Part shown: piece after piece, positions 28,708 to 36,649 of the stretch
Layout of the letters: each line of letters begins with the position of its first letter
Numbering within the stretch: position 1 is the first letter of the stretch
Made by a program: the position numbers and the translations under genes
NCBI GenBank assembly: GCA_020344215.1
Contig: CP070815.1
Location: 4,438,755 to 4,502,754 of the forward strand
DNA: 64,000 bases
Reading direction: 5' to 3'
Source: Gemmatimonadota bacterium
Lineage (GTDB): Bacteria; Gemmatimonadota; Gemmatimonadetes; Palauibacterales; KS3-K002
The notes under the pieces: generated by a model
The model's database searches: none
What the model was told of the DNA's origin: nothing
The model's input: the letters and a program-made list of their open reading frames with translations, nothing else

Positions 28708-29646
28708 TTGAGACAAGGACAGCCTGACCAGTCAAGTTCCTCGCAGGGGGCGACCTACGTGGCCCTGGCGATTCTCATCTTCATCTGGGCCTCCAACTTC
28801 TCAGTGCTCAAGTTCGCCTTGCGCGAGATGTCGCCGCTGGCCTTCAACGGCGTGCGCTTCACGCTCGCCTCGATCCTCCTCTGGGTGACCGTGAAGGTTG
28901 GGGGCCGCACGACCGCGATCGACCGACGCTACTGGCCGGCACTGATCGGGCTCGGCTTCCTCGGCAACACGATCTACCAGATCCTCTTCATCTACGGCAT
29001 CGACTGGACGCTGGCCGGGAACGCGAGCCTCATGCTCGCGGCCACGCCCATCTTCACTACGCTGCTCTCGATCGCCTTCAGACAGGAGCGAGTCGCCTCG
29101 ATGGCGTGGACGGGTGTGGTCATCTCGGTCGTCGGTATCGGGCTCGTCGTCTGGGGCGGCACACAGGCGGTGAGTTTCAGCGCGACCACGGTGCGCGGCG
29201 ACCTGACCGTGCTGGCCGCCGCGGCAGCCTGGTCCGCCTACACGGTCGGCTCGAGCCCGCTCGTGCGACGCTACGGCGCGCTGTCCGTGACGGCCGTCAC
29301 CATGTGGATCGGGGGTCTCGGACTGCTCGTCGTGTCGGTGCCGTCTTTCCTCGCTCAGGACTGGTCGGCTGTGCGGCCCGTCTCCTGGCTGGCGCTCTTC
29401 TACAGCGGCGCCTTCGCCATCGCGCTGGCCTACTTCATCTGGTACTACAGCATTCGCCAAATCGGTAATACGCGAACCGCGGTCTACTCGAACTTCATTC
29501 CAGTGGTCGCGCTGGTCATCGCCTGGTTGACGTTGGGCGAGACGCCCACCTGGTTACAGATGCTGGGCGCGGGCGCGATCGTCGGCGGTACGATCCTGGT
29601 CCGCCTGGGCAGGATCGAGCGGTCGGAGGTTACCCCGGCTGAGTGA
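28708..29646 (+). CDS. EamA/DMT-family transporter
   Basis: A 312-residue drug/metabolite-type exporter with ten membrane helices in two EamA repeats (residues 12-145 and 160-300). Typical sequences are ILIFIWASNFSVLKFALREM in helix 1, SPLAFNGVRFTLA, ASLMLAATPIFTTLLSIAF and YSNFIPVVALVIAWLTLGET. The substrate is unknown; relatives export amino acids or metabolites. The start at 28708 is a TTG without a clear ribosome site. A GTG at 28759 directly before the first helix is an alternative. The gene diverges from the NlpC/P60 gene. Confidence 0.9.
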   Translation: MRQGQPDQSSSSQGATYVALAILIFIWASNFSVLKFALREMSPLAFNGVRFTLASILLWVTVKVGGRTTAIDRRYWPALIGLGFLGNTIYQILFIYGIDWTLAGNASLMLAATPIFTTLLSIAFRQERVASMAWTGVVISVVGIGLVVWGGTQAVSFSATTVRGDLTVLAAAAAWSAYTVGSSPLVRRYGALSVTAVTMWIGGLGLLVVSVPSFLAQDWSAVRPVSWLALFYSGAFAIALAYFIWYYSIRQIGNTRTAVYSNFIPVVALVIAWLTLGETPTWLQMLGAGAIVGGTILVRLGRIERSEVTPAE

Positions 29647-29690
29647 AGAGGCCAACTCCGGATCGGGAACGGCCGGGAGGACGCTCGCTT

Positions 29691-29722
29691 CGAATACCAA
29701 ATGTAGAATTACGAATACTGAG
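29691..29722. repeat. Degenerate tandem heptad repeats (GAATAC type)
   Basis: CGAATACCAAATGTAGAATT and the following ACGAATACTGAG repeat a GAAT-containing unit about three to four times. Related to 12311-12341. The bases before it (GGAGGACGCTCGCTTCG) resemble a broken left end of a type 2 palindromic element. Confidence 0.45.
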
Positions 29723-29799
29723 CTCCGAGGGCCTTGGTCGTTCAGCTGTCGGGCGTCGCGCGACATTGAGCGAGATGACTCCTTAGCACCCCCTCACCC

Positions 29800-31230
29800 T
29801 CACGGGCCGGTCTCGAGATCGACGAACCGAACCAGGTCCATGAACTGGAAGCGACCGTCGTGGTGCCAGTGAGGCGTCGGCCATGCCGCTTCTCCTATCG
29901 GGACCACGCGGGTAGCGCCGACGGCGCCGAGCTGCCCCGCGAGCGCTTTCACTTGGTCCCCCTTCCCGGCGATGGCCACGGTCTGCAGGTGAGCACCCAC
30001 CTTATCGAGCGCCGACACCGCTTCACCCAGATCATCGACGGAACGAACCTGGATCACCCGGTTGAGCGGCGACGGCTCGAACTGCGCACGCTCCTCAACG
30101 ATCACCGTCCACTCGGTGCCCTGTTCGCTGGCGAGGACCGTGGCGCCGCGGATCTCCGCATGCGCCCGTAGTTGATGGATGAGCGCCGATTCGCCGGGCG
30201 TCATCGCGCCACGTGGGATCTCCCGCGACAGCCCATCCAGCGCCTCGGCGAGATACTCGGCATACTCGAGCGGGCTGACGGCCCCACCCGCCTCGATGTA
30301 GATCGTGTGTGGCGAGACGCACCCCTGCTGGTCGAACGTCACGACGTCCCGCGCCGCGTTCTCCGCCAGCTGCCGGGCAGCTTTTCGGCTCAGAGCGTTA
30401 CGCGACACCAGCGCCGCGCCCACCCGGTTCGGGTAGCCGAGGAAGCGGACTCGCGGCGGTACCCGACACGCGATATCGCCGACCGCCTCGTCGCTACCGT
30501 AGGCGATGACGGCGCCGGCCTCAGAGAACGCCACCGCCTCCAGGTCTTCCGAGCCGCCCGGCCAGTAGCCCACCGCCAGGCAGCTCGCGAGCTCCGCATC
30601 CTCCTCGGCCAGCGCCCTGGCGAAGCAGACCGCGAAGTACGGCTCGCCCGCCGCCGTCTTACCGAAACTCGCCGACTTCACACACAGCGCCCGGATCAGG
30701 CTGCTCACCGAAACCCCGGGGATGTTACCGCTGAAGACGTGCACGGTGAGCGGCGGACCGAATGCGCGCTGCATTCCGCCCGTCGGCCGCGGCTGAAAGT
30801 CGTCGAGCACCTCGAGGACCCCAAACTCGTCCTCGAGCGCGGCGCGCAGCCCGTCAGCCTTCCACCCGGCGCCCATTCGCTCAAGCCCGATTTCGATCAT
30901 CGGGCGCGAGTAGCCTGTGAGTTCCGGGAGAATGCCGGCCAGCTCGTCGTAATACTGCTCGCCCGGCGTAGTGAGGCGGCGCGCCGCTCTGCCGATCGTC
31001 TCGATGATGTCGATCACCGGCCGCTCGGCGAGCAGGTCAGCGCGCTTCTGGCGCAGCCCGGCGAGCAGCTCTCGCAGCGTATGTGGCGTGAAGGTGGGAA
31101 TGCGCATCGGGATATGCCCCGGCCCGAATGCGCGTTCACGGACCTCGAGCCCGCTATCACCGAAGGGGCCAGCCGCCTGGCGCGGCTGCTCGGGCATCCA
31201 GAAGGCGTCTAGCGCTGCGCGTTCAGCCAT
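29800..31230 (-). CDS. LuxC-like acyl-CoA reductase
   Basis: A 476-residue protein of the LuxC family, an aldehyde-dehydrogenase-fold enzyme that reduces an activated acyl group to an aldehyde with NADPH. The likely nucleophile is Cys in TFDQQGCVSPHTIYIEAGG (about residue 305). VFSGNIPGVSVSSLIRALCV and ASFGKTAAGEPYFAVCF are family regions, as is YWPGGSEDLEAVAFSEA. The start at 31230 overlaps the end of the LuxE-like gene by 22 bases, so the pair is coupled. No luciferase genes luxA or luxB are in the window. The product, a long-chain or aromatic aldehyde, is inference. Confidence 0.8.
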   Translation of the reverse strand: MAERAALDAFWMPEQPRQAAGPFGDSGLEVRERAFGPGHIPMRIPTFTPHTLRELLAGLRQKRADLLAERPVIDIIETIGRAARRLTTPGEQYYDELAGILPELTGYSRPMIEIGLERMGAGWKADGLRAALEDEFGVLEVLDDFQPRPTGGMQRAFGPPLTVHVFSGNIPGVSVSSLIRALCVKSASFGKTAAGEPYFAVCFARALAEEDAELASCLAVGYWPGGSEDLEAVAFSEAGAVIAYGSDEAVGDIACRVPPRVRFLGYPNRVGAALVSRNALSRKAARQLAENAARDVVTFDQQGCVSPHTIYIEAGGAVSPLEYAEYLAEALDGLSREIPRGAMTPGESALIHQLRAHAEIRGATVLASEQGTEWTVIVEERAQFEPSPLNRVIQVRSVDDLGEAVSALDKVGAHLQTVAIAGKGDQVKALAGQLGAVGATRVVPIGEAAWPTPHWHHDGRFQFMDLVRFVDLETGP

Positions 31231-32321
31231 TGGTCCATGGCGATGGAACAACCGCGGAGCTCGGCGCCCGCCGCCCGTCCCAATAGCTCGAACCCCCCTA
31301 CGCCGGCGACCCCGAGGTCGTCGGTCTGTATCGCCGCCACCGAATCGAGATTGGCCAAATCGAGGTGTCTGAGCAAGCCGACCCGGCCTTCCGCACACGG
31401 CTCCAGCGTTTCCGGGTCGACGACCTGAGTGCGGACCCAGGGCGGTACGACCTTGTAGCGCAGCGCGGGTGACCGCCCGCGAGCACGCTCTCGCAGCACG
31501 TTGTCGTAGAACTGCGAGCACATCTCGGTCATGCCGTACTCGGCAACGCAGTAGAACGCCGAGAGCCCGAGGCCGTCCACCAGCATCTTGTAGAATTCCT
31601 CCCTCGGAATCTCACGGCCCCGCCGCTTGAAACCGCCCGTCTCCATGATGCGGGAGCCGGGCGGCAGACGGAAGCGCCGGCCACGCTCGTCCATAGCCTC
31701 CAACAGGTGAGCGAACGCGGCGGCCGTCCCCAGGAGCGCCACAGGCCTCGCGCCCGCCTCGCTCTCGGCAAGCGCCGCTTGCAGCTCGACGAGGCGAAGG
31801 CCGTCCGCATCGGCGAAGTGAGCGCTACCGTTCGCCCCGAACTCGCGCCGCACTCTCTCCAGCATCCAGGTGAGCGACGAGTCAGGCGCGCTATCAAGGG
31901 TGGGGCCGAGGACGAGCATCGGCAGCCGAGCGCCATCAGGAAGCACGTGCCCCTGAAAGTTGACGAGCGCCGAGGCCTCGTAGAGGGCCAGGTCCCGGAC
32001 ATGGTGGGCGCCGCGGTTCTCCGGACCCTGGGTCGTACCGCTGGTCCGGAACACTACCTCCACGTCACCCGGATCGCCGCAGACCAGCGGCGCCGCCTTG
32101 AAGGCTGCGGTGGGGACCGCCGGGATCTCGGTCCAGCGAGCCACGCTGTCGGGGGTCCGCCCCCGCCGCTCGCAAAACCGGCGATACGGCTCGGCCTCCG
32201 CGAACTGATACCGAAAGACCTCGAGCGCCAGCCGCTCAAAGCCCTCCTCATCGGCCGGCGCCCGGGCGCCCCGCCCGACCAGCTCCAGGACCTCGGCACG
32301 GAGAGCATCGCGCACTTCCAT
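31209..32321 (-). CDS. LuxE-like acyl-protein synthetase
   Basis: A 370-residue member of the LuxE acyl-protein synthetase family, adenylating enzymes that activate a fatty or aryl acid and pass it to a partner. The AMP/phosphate loop is VVFRTSGTTQGPENRGAHHV (about residues 89-108). Further hallmarks are YCVAEYGMTEMCSQFYDN, an adenylate-forming A5-like motif, and METGGFKRRGREI. It lies upstream of and overlaps the LuxC-like gene, so it is expected to feed acyl groups to the reductase. ATG at 32321 is the likely start; a GTG one codon earlier is possible. Confidence 0.82.
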   Translation of the reverse strand: MEVRDALRAEVLELVGRGARAPADEEGFERLALEVFRYQFAEAEPYRRFCERRGRTPDSVARWTEIPAVPTAAFKAAPLVCGDPGDVEVVFRTSGTTQGPENRGAHHVRDLALYEASALVNFQGHVLPDGARLPMLVLGPTLDSAPDSSLTWMLERVRREFGANGSAHFADADGLRLVELQAALAESEAGARPVALLGTAAAFAHLLEAMDERGRRFRLPPGSRIMETGGFKRRGREIPREEFYKMLVDGLGLSAFYCVAEYGMTEMCSQFYDNVLRERARGRSPALRYKVVPPWVRTQVVDPETLEPCAEGRVGLLRHLDLANLDSVAAIQTDDLGVAGVGGFELLGRAAGAELRGCSIAMDQWLNAQR

Positions 32322-32460
32322 CACCGCCCAAGATAGGTGCCGAGGCGCCGGCGGTCACGCGGAGCACGGCCGTCACCTCGCCCTGGGATATGTCGGTGTC
32401 TTGTTGCTGTGGAGTGATGCGGCTGGTGTGTCGATCGCCTGGAAGCGCCGGGGCTCGGAT

Positions 32461-33300
32461 CTAGCCCTGCTTCGAGCCCTCCTCGTCCTCGCCCTCCTCC
32501 TCGCCCTCGCCCTCCTCCTCGTCCTCCTCCTCGCCTTCGTCCTCGCCCTCGTCCACCACTTCCTCCGCCCTTAGCGCCCTAGCCGCCGCCTCGGGATCGA
32601 AGAGGAGGCTCTCGAACTCGTCGGCACCCATCTCTCCCGTCGGGGCCTTAATCTCGAAGCCCGTTTGCGCCGCCCTTCGCAGCTCTTCTGGGGTGAGCAT
32701 TGCCGCGAAGACGACCGGGGTCCAGCCGGCCGCACGGACCCCTTCGCTGGCCTTCCCCTCACGCACCCGCTCGGCGGCCTCCTCGTCTTCCAGCGCGATC
32801 AACTTCTCGGCCAGGAACGATCGGAACTCGGGCCGGTCCACGTACTGGGCCATGAGCAGGAGGTGCTGAACGGCCAGCGGCTTGAGATCGGCCTCGATCG
32901 ACGCCGTGGTGTACGCCTCGATGTGCTCGCGCGCGATCTCCAAGAAGCCCTTCCCCAGGCACAGCCAGGCCAATGTGCGGCGCGTGCGAATCACCTCGGG
33001 AACCACGCGGATGATCTTCCGGCACACCGCCATCGCGTTGTCATACTCCCCGGACTGCAGGTAGGCGTCGATGGCTTCGCCGTACCGCCGCAGCGCGCCC
33101 TGCCGGTCACCCTTCACCAGATAGAGATCGCCGGCACGGTTGAGCAGTCGGGCGGCCTCGTAACCGTGACCGATCTTCTTGAGCTCCTGCTCGATCCGGT
33201 CCAGATCGTCACTCGCCATGACCGCGGCCGTGGAACCCCGATTCTGGCCCCGCTCTGAGCCGCCGAACAGTCGTTTTAGGAATCCGAGCATCAAAGGCAT
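32461..33300 (-). CDS. TPR-containing protein with very acidic C-terminus
   Basis: A 279-residue protein. Residues 30-175 are helical TPR-like repeats (YEAARLLNRAGDLYLVKGDR, GALRRYGEAIDAYLQSGEYD, TRRTLAWLCLGKGFLEIARE). Residues 245-275 are almost pure Glu/Asp/Gly. The N-terminal MLGFLKRLFGG is amphipathic and basic and could touch the membrane. It is probably a scaffold for protein contacts; I do not recognise a specific family. The codons of the acidic tail are highly repetitive (GAG/GAC), which makes length variation by slippage possible. Confidence 0.7.
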   Translation of the reverse strand: MPLMLGFLKRLFGGSERGQNRGSTAAVMASDDLDRIEQELKKIGHGYEAARLLNRAGDLYLVKGDRQGALRRYGEAIDAYLQSGEYDNAMAVCRKIIRVVPEVIRTRRTLAWLCLGKGFLEIAREHIEAYTTASIEADLKPLAVQHLLLMAQYVDRPEFRSFLAEKLIALEDEEAAERVREGKASEGVRAAGWTPVVFAAMLTPEELRRAAQTGFEIKAPTGEMGADEFESLLFDPEAAARALRAEEVVDEGEDEGEEEDEEEGEGEEEGEDEEGSKQG

Positions 33301-33468
33301 ATGCGAGCCGTTACGGGCAATACTCCCCTTACCCGACCGCTACGACCGGGTCGTAGATCGCTTGCGACGGCGGGAGACCGCGGCTCAAATTAGACCGGCC
33401 TGCGCAGGGGGTCAACTAGAGGCGAGGGTACAGGCGCGGGCCGTCACCTCAAACCGTCGGGAGAGTCA

Positions 33469-33690
33469 ATGCACGTCAGCATCGAATACTGCGTCGTTTG
33501 AAACTACGGGCCACGGGCCGCCAGTTTGGCGGACGAGCTCCGTAAACGCTACACCGATATCGAGATCGAGCTGATCGAAGGGAGCGGCGGCGCTTTCGAG
33601 CTGCGCCGCGACGGGGAGGTCATCTTCTCCAAGCTCGGCGTCGGACGGTTTCCCGAAACCGAGGAGGTCTTCGAGCTTTTGGACGGATGA
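33469..33690 (+). CDS. SelW/Rdx-like selenoprotein (in-frame UGA = Sec)
   Basis: A 73-residue protein that begins MHVSIEYCVV, then UGA at 33499-33501, then NYGPRAASLADELRKRY, and ends VGRFPETEEVFELLDG at a TGA (33688-33690). The UGA falls exactly at the second position of the CxxC redox motif of the SelW/SelT/Rdx family, giving CVVU. The rest matches the family throughout: the NYGPRA turn, IEGSGGAFELRRDGEVIFSK and GRFPE. A hairpin of the bacterial SECIS type follows the UGA. This is probably a thioredoxin-like redox protein. A gene finder that treats UGA as a stop will miss it. No sel genes are in the window, so decoding ability of the host is assumed. Confidence 0.85.
33518..33532 (+). promoter_or_regulatory. 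Bacterial SECIS-like hairpin
   Basis: CCGCC (33518-33522), loop AGTTT, GGCGG (33528-33532). The stem starts 16 bases after the UGA and the apical loop has G at its second position, both in line with described bacterial SECIS elements bound by SelB. It lies within the coding sequence, as expected. Confidence 0.6.
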
Positions 33691-33714
33691 GCGCCAAGGC
33701 GGTCACCGAGCGGG

Positions 33715-33990
33715 CTAGTCCCAGTAGCGCTCCGGATCGTCCCACGTCTCCGTCCAGAACCGCTCCTCCTCCTTAGCGATCTGCTCCAGATCGAGGGCAC
33801 GCTCCGGGACGCTCTGCTCGCTCAGCATCCCCCGCTCGATGATCTGGTCGATCATGTCATCGCTGAGCCAGCCCTCCCGGGGAGGGATTCTCAGGCGGCG
33901 CCGGCGCACGATCGCCAGATACCCTCCGAGGATCAGAAGAGCGATCGCTGCCAAGGACAGGATGGCGCCGAGCCAGTAGTAGACCGTCAT
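33715..33990 (-). CDS. Small single-pass membrane protein
   Basis: A 91-residue protein: one N-terminal helix (YYWLGAILSLAAIALLILGG, residues 3-22), a basic stop-transfer stretch (RRRRLRIPP) and a polar acidic tail with LSDDMIDQIIERG and a Trp-rich end (WTETWDDPERYWD). The start at 33990 has AGGA six bases upstream. It converges on the selenoprotein gene with a 24-base gap. No known family was recognised. Confidence 0.7.
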   Translation of the reverse strand: MTVYYWLGAILSLAAIALLILGGYLAIVRRRRLRIPPREGWLSDDMIDQIIERGMLSEQSVPERALDLEQIAKEEERFWTETWDDPERYWD

Positions 33991-34100
33991 ATTCCTGCTG
34001 CACAAGATATGTGGGAGACGGCGCGCCGAGACGCCTGTACTTATTAATTCGCCCGCTCGCCGTCGTTGTCAATCGCTGCGCGCACCTCGTCAGGTAGCCC

Positions 34101-35525
34101 ATGAGAGTGAGCAACGCCGTCGGCTACGGCTGTTTCGTCGTGTTCCTGACACCGTTCTGCGCGGTCGGTATCTTCGCGGCCTTCAAGGCGTTACAGGCTG
34201 CGTTCGCCGCCGAGTGGGGCGATGCCGGCCTGTTCCTGATCTTCGCTCTAGCCTTCGGAGGCGTCGGGTTCGCCTTGCTGGCGGCCCTGATCCACGGTCG
34301 CAAGAAGCAGCGGGAGCTGGACCGACGGCAGGAAGAGCATCCTTCGGAGCCCTGGCTCTGGCGGTCCGACTGGGCCGCCGGCCGCATCGAAGAGTCGTCG
34401 CGGCGTACGATGTTCGCCGCCTGGGCGTTCGCCGGGTTTTGGAACCTGATAGCCTATCCGGCCTCGATCGCCGCCATCCTCCAGGGATACTTCGAGGAGG
34501 GGCAGAGGGCGGCGTTGCTCGCCCTGGCCTTCCCGCTGGCGGGGGCCGGGCTGCTGATCTGGGCCATCCGGGCCACGGTCCGCTACCGCAAGTTCGGCAT
34601 CTCGGTGTTCCGGATGGCTGGCGTCCCAGGCGTCATTGGCCGGAAGCTGGAGGGCGTCGTCCTGACGAACACCCAGGTCCGCCCGGACGACGGGTTTCAC
34701 ATCACACTCACCTGCGTCAACCGCATCACGACCGGGTCCGGCAAGAGCAGATCGACGAAGGAGATGACCCTCTGGCAGGATGAGCGCACGCTCCGACACG
34801 TGGGTCACGTCGGCGGTAGGGCCACCGCCATCCCGGTCCTGTTCCGCCTGCCGCCCGACGCCAGGCAAACCGACAACGCCGACCCTAACAACGAGGTCGT
34901 CTGGCGGCTCGAGGCGCGCGCGACGGTGCCGGGTGTCGATTACGACGCGAGATTCGACGTGCCGGTCTATCGCACGCCGGAGAGCGACATCCCGTTACCG
35001 TCAGAAGAAGAGGAGGCGCTCGATTCTCTCGTCCGAGAGTACCGGCAGCCGCCCGACTCTCGCATCGTCGTCACGCAACACGTCCGACGCACCGAGATCT
35101 ATTTCGCGCCGGCCCGCAATCCCGGCGCTGCCACCGGCGTCACAATCTTCTTCCTAATCTGGACCGCCATCACGGTAGCGCTGCCGCGACTCGGCGCCCC
35201 GATCATCTTCCCCATCGTCTTCGGCCTATTCGACGTCCTGCTGTTCATCGCCGTCTTCCAGCTCTGGCTCGGTAGCACCAGGGTCGTCCTGACCCACGGC
35301 GCGGCGCGGATTAGCCACAGCCCGCTTGCTCGCACGCGCACCATCTCTGCCGATGACATCGATGACGTGACGCTGAAGATCGGCATGCAGGCAGGCAACC
35401 GCCCCTACTACGACATCCAGATCGTGCGGAGCGACGGCAAGAAGCTCTACGCGGGACGCTCGATCAGGGACAAGCGGGAAGCAGAGTGGTTGGTGGAGCG
35501 GATGAAAGAAGCGCTGGGACTCTGA
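34101..35525 (+). CDS. Membrane protein of unknown function (DUF3592-like)
   Basis: A 474-residue protein with two N-terminal helices (about residues 8-25 and 40-62), two more at about 105-155, an extracytoplasmic beta-rich domain (190-330; for example GVVLTNTQVRPDDGFHITLT) and two C-terminal helices near 345-395, then a beta-rich cytoplasmic end. The arrangement recalls DUF3592-type proteins. No catalytic motif is visible. The start ATG at 34101 lies 110 bases from the divergent small membrane protein gene. Confidence 0.65.
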   Translation: MRVSNAVGYGCFVVFLTPFCAVGIFAAFKALQAAFAAEWGDAGLFLIFALAFGGVGFALLAALIHGRKKQRELDRRQEEHPSEPWLWRSDWAAGRIEESSRRTMFAAWAFAGFWNLIAYPASIAAILQGYFEEGQRAALLALAFPLAGAGLLIWAIRATVRYRKFGISVFRMAGVPGVIGRKLEGVVLTNTQVRPDDGFHITLTCVNRITTGSGKSRSTKEMTLWQDERTLRHVGHVGGRATAIPVLFRLPPDARQTDNADPNNEVVWRLEARATVPGVDYDARFDVPVYRTPESDIPLPSEEEEALDSLVREYRQPPDSRIVVTQHVRRTEIYFAPARNPGAATGVTIFFLIWTAITVALPRLGAPIIFPIVFGLFDVLLFIAVFQLWLGSTRVVLTHGAARISHSPLARTRTISADDIDDVTLKIGMQAGNRPYYDIQIVRSDGKKLYAGRSIRDKREAEWLVERMKEALGL

Positions 35526-35527
35526 GC

Positions 35528-35974
35528 CTAAGAGCCGGGCACAATCTCGGGAACCACCTCAAAGAGATGGCTGCGATGAAACTCAGCGTCCAGCCACAGA
35601 TCGACTTCCCAGAAGCCGGTCATCGAAGAAGGAGTGAGATCCAGGCTGAAGACGGTGATCTGTTCCGCCGGTCCGTCGAGTATCTCGACTAGGGAAACAT
35701 CCACGTCGTCACCGCTGGGATCGTACCAGATCGCTTCCGCCGTATGCGGCGGCACGAGTCTATTCCAGCGCACCCAGAGATGGACGGTTTCGTCCTGGAC
35801 GAACATATCGGTGATCCCGTCCGGCACGCCCTCGAAGACGCCCAAGGCCAGCACCGACTCGGCAACATGCGGTCCGGCGAGCGGGCCGACGAGCTCGCCC
35901 GATGCTTCCTCGTCCTCGCAGGCCGTGAGCGCCAGCAGACTGAGACAAACCAGCGGCAGCCATCGAGTTGTCAT
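35528..35974 (-). CDS. Small lipoprotein of unknown function
   Basis: A 148-residue lipoprotein: signal MTTRWLPLVCLSLLALTAC with the lipobox Cys at 19, then an acidic linker (EDEEASGEL). The mature domain is beta-rich (VHLWVRWNRLVPPHTAEAIW, GFWEVDLWLDAEFHRSHLFE). It converges with the membrane protein gene ending at 35525. No family recognised; a surface-exposed beta-sandwich is a guess from strand pattern. Confidence 0.65.
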   Translation of the reverse strand: MTTRWLPLVCLSLLALTACEDEEASGELVGPLAGPHVAESVLALGVFEGVPDGITDMFVQDETVHLWVRWNRLVPPHTAEAIWYDPSGDDVDVSLVEILDGPAEQITVFSLDLTPSSMTGFWEVDLWLDAEFHRSHLFEVVPEIVPGS

Positions 35975-36196
35975 CATTCACCAAGATACCTAGACTGACG
36001 CCGCAGAACAGGGGGCGCGGTACCCAGCAGCTCTGAGGCCACGGCCGCTGGGCCCTTGAGCGACGGAGCCTGCGCCGGCTGGCGCCGATCCCGAGCCGAG
36101 TGGTAGTTTCTCCAGGCCTTCCAGGTGAGCGTGATGGGCCCGCCCTTATTGCTACGCGGGCCCGAGCATGGCGTCAACACACAGCACGTCACCGCT

Positions 36197-36649
36197 ATGG
36201 AGATAGAGCGAAAGATTCTGGGACTCGGCTTCACCGAGCTTCTGCTGGGCGGCGTCATCCTCCTGATGATCACGCTATGCGTGATCGCGGTGGCGTTCTA
36301 CGTCACACCTGCGGAGCACTTGGAAGTCCCGGAGCTTCAACCGGCGATTCGCGTGGCGCGGGAGGCCGACTTCCCTATCGGCTCGAGCCGGGTCCGCAAC
36401 TGGGGCGAGGAGATCATCCTGATAGTCCGCCCCGACTCCGCCCAATACTTCGCGGTCCAGGCGGTGTCTCCCGCCGACGGCTGTATCCTGCGCTGGGACC
36501 AGGAATCGTCGCGAGTCTACTCGCCCTGTAGATACATGGTCTACGATCTGCGGGGAGATGTAGTGGCCGGCCTGTCCACGCAGGCGCTCAGGCGCTATGC
36601 GGTCTCTGTGAGGGAAGGTGTCATCTACGTGTCGGAAGGCGTAAGGTGA
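36197..36649 (+). CDS. Degenerate Rieske-like subunit, first gene of respiratory operon
   Basis: A 150-residue protein with one N-terminal helix (LLLGGVILLMITLCVIAVAF) and a C-terminal domain that lines up with the Rieske cluster region: DGCILRW in place of box I (C-T-H-L-x-C) and YSPCRYMVYDLRGDVVAG in place of box II (C-P-C-H-G). The tail RRYAVSVREGVIYVS fits the end of Rieske domains. Of the four cluster ligands only the first Cys remains; one His is Leu, one Cys is Ser and one His is Arg, so no [2Fe-2S] is expected. The last codon overlaps the cytochrome b start (GTGA). The start at 36197 is chosen before the helix; a GTG at 36125 is also open. Confidence 0.65.
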   Translation: MEIERKILGLGFTELLLGGVILLMITLCVIAVAFYVTPAEHLEVPELQPAIRVAREADFPIGSSRVRNWGEEIILIVRPDSAQYFAVQAVSPADGCILRWDQESSRVYSPCRYMVYDLRGDVVAGLSTQALRRYAVSVREGVIYVSEGVR

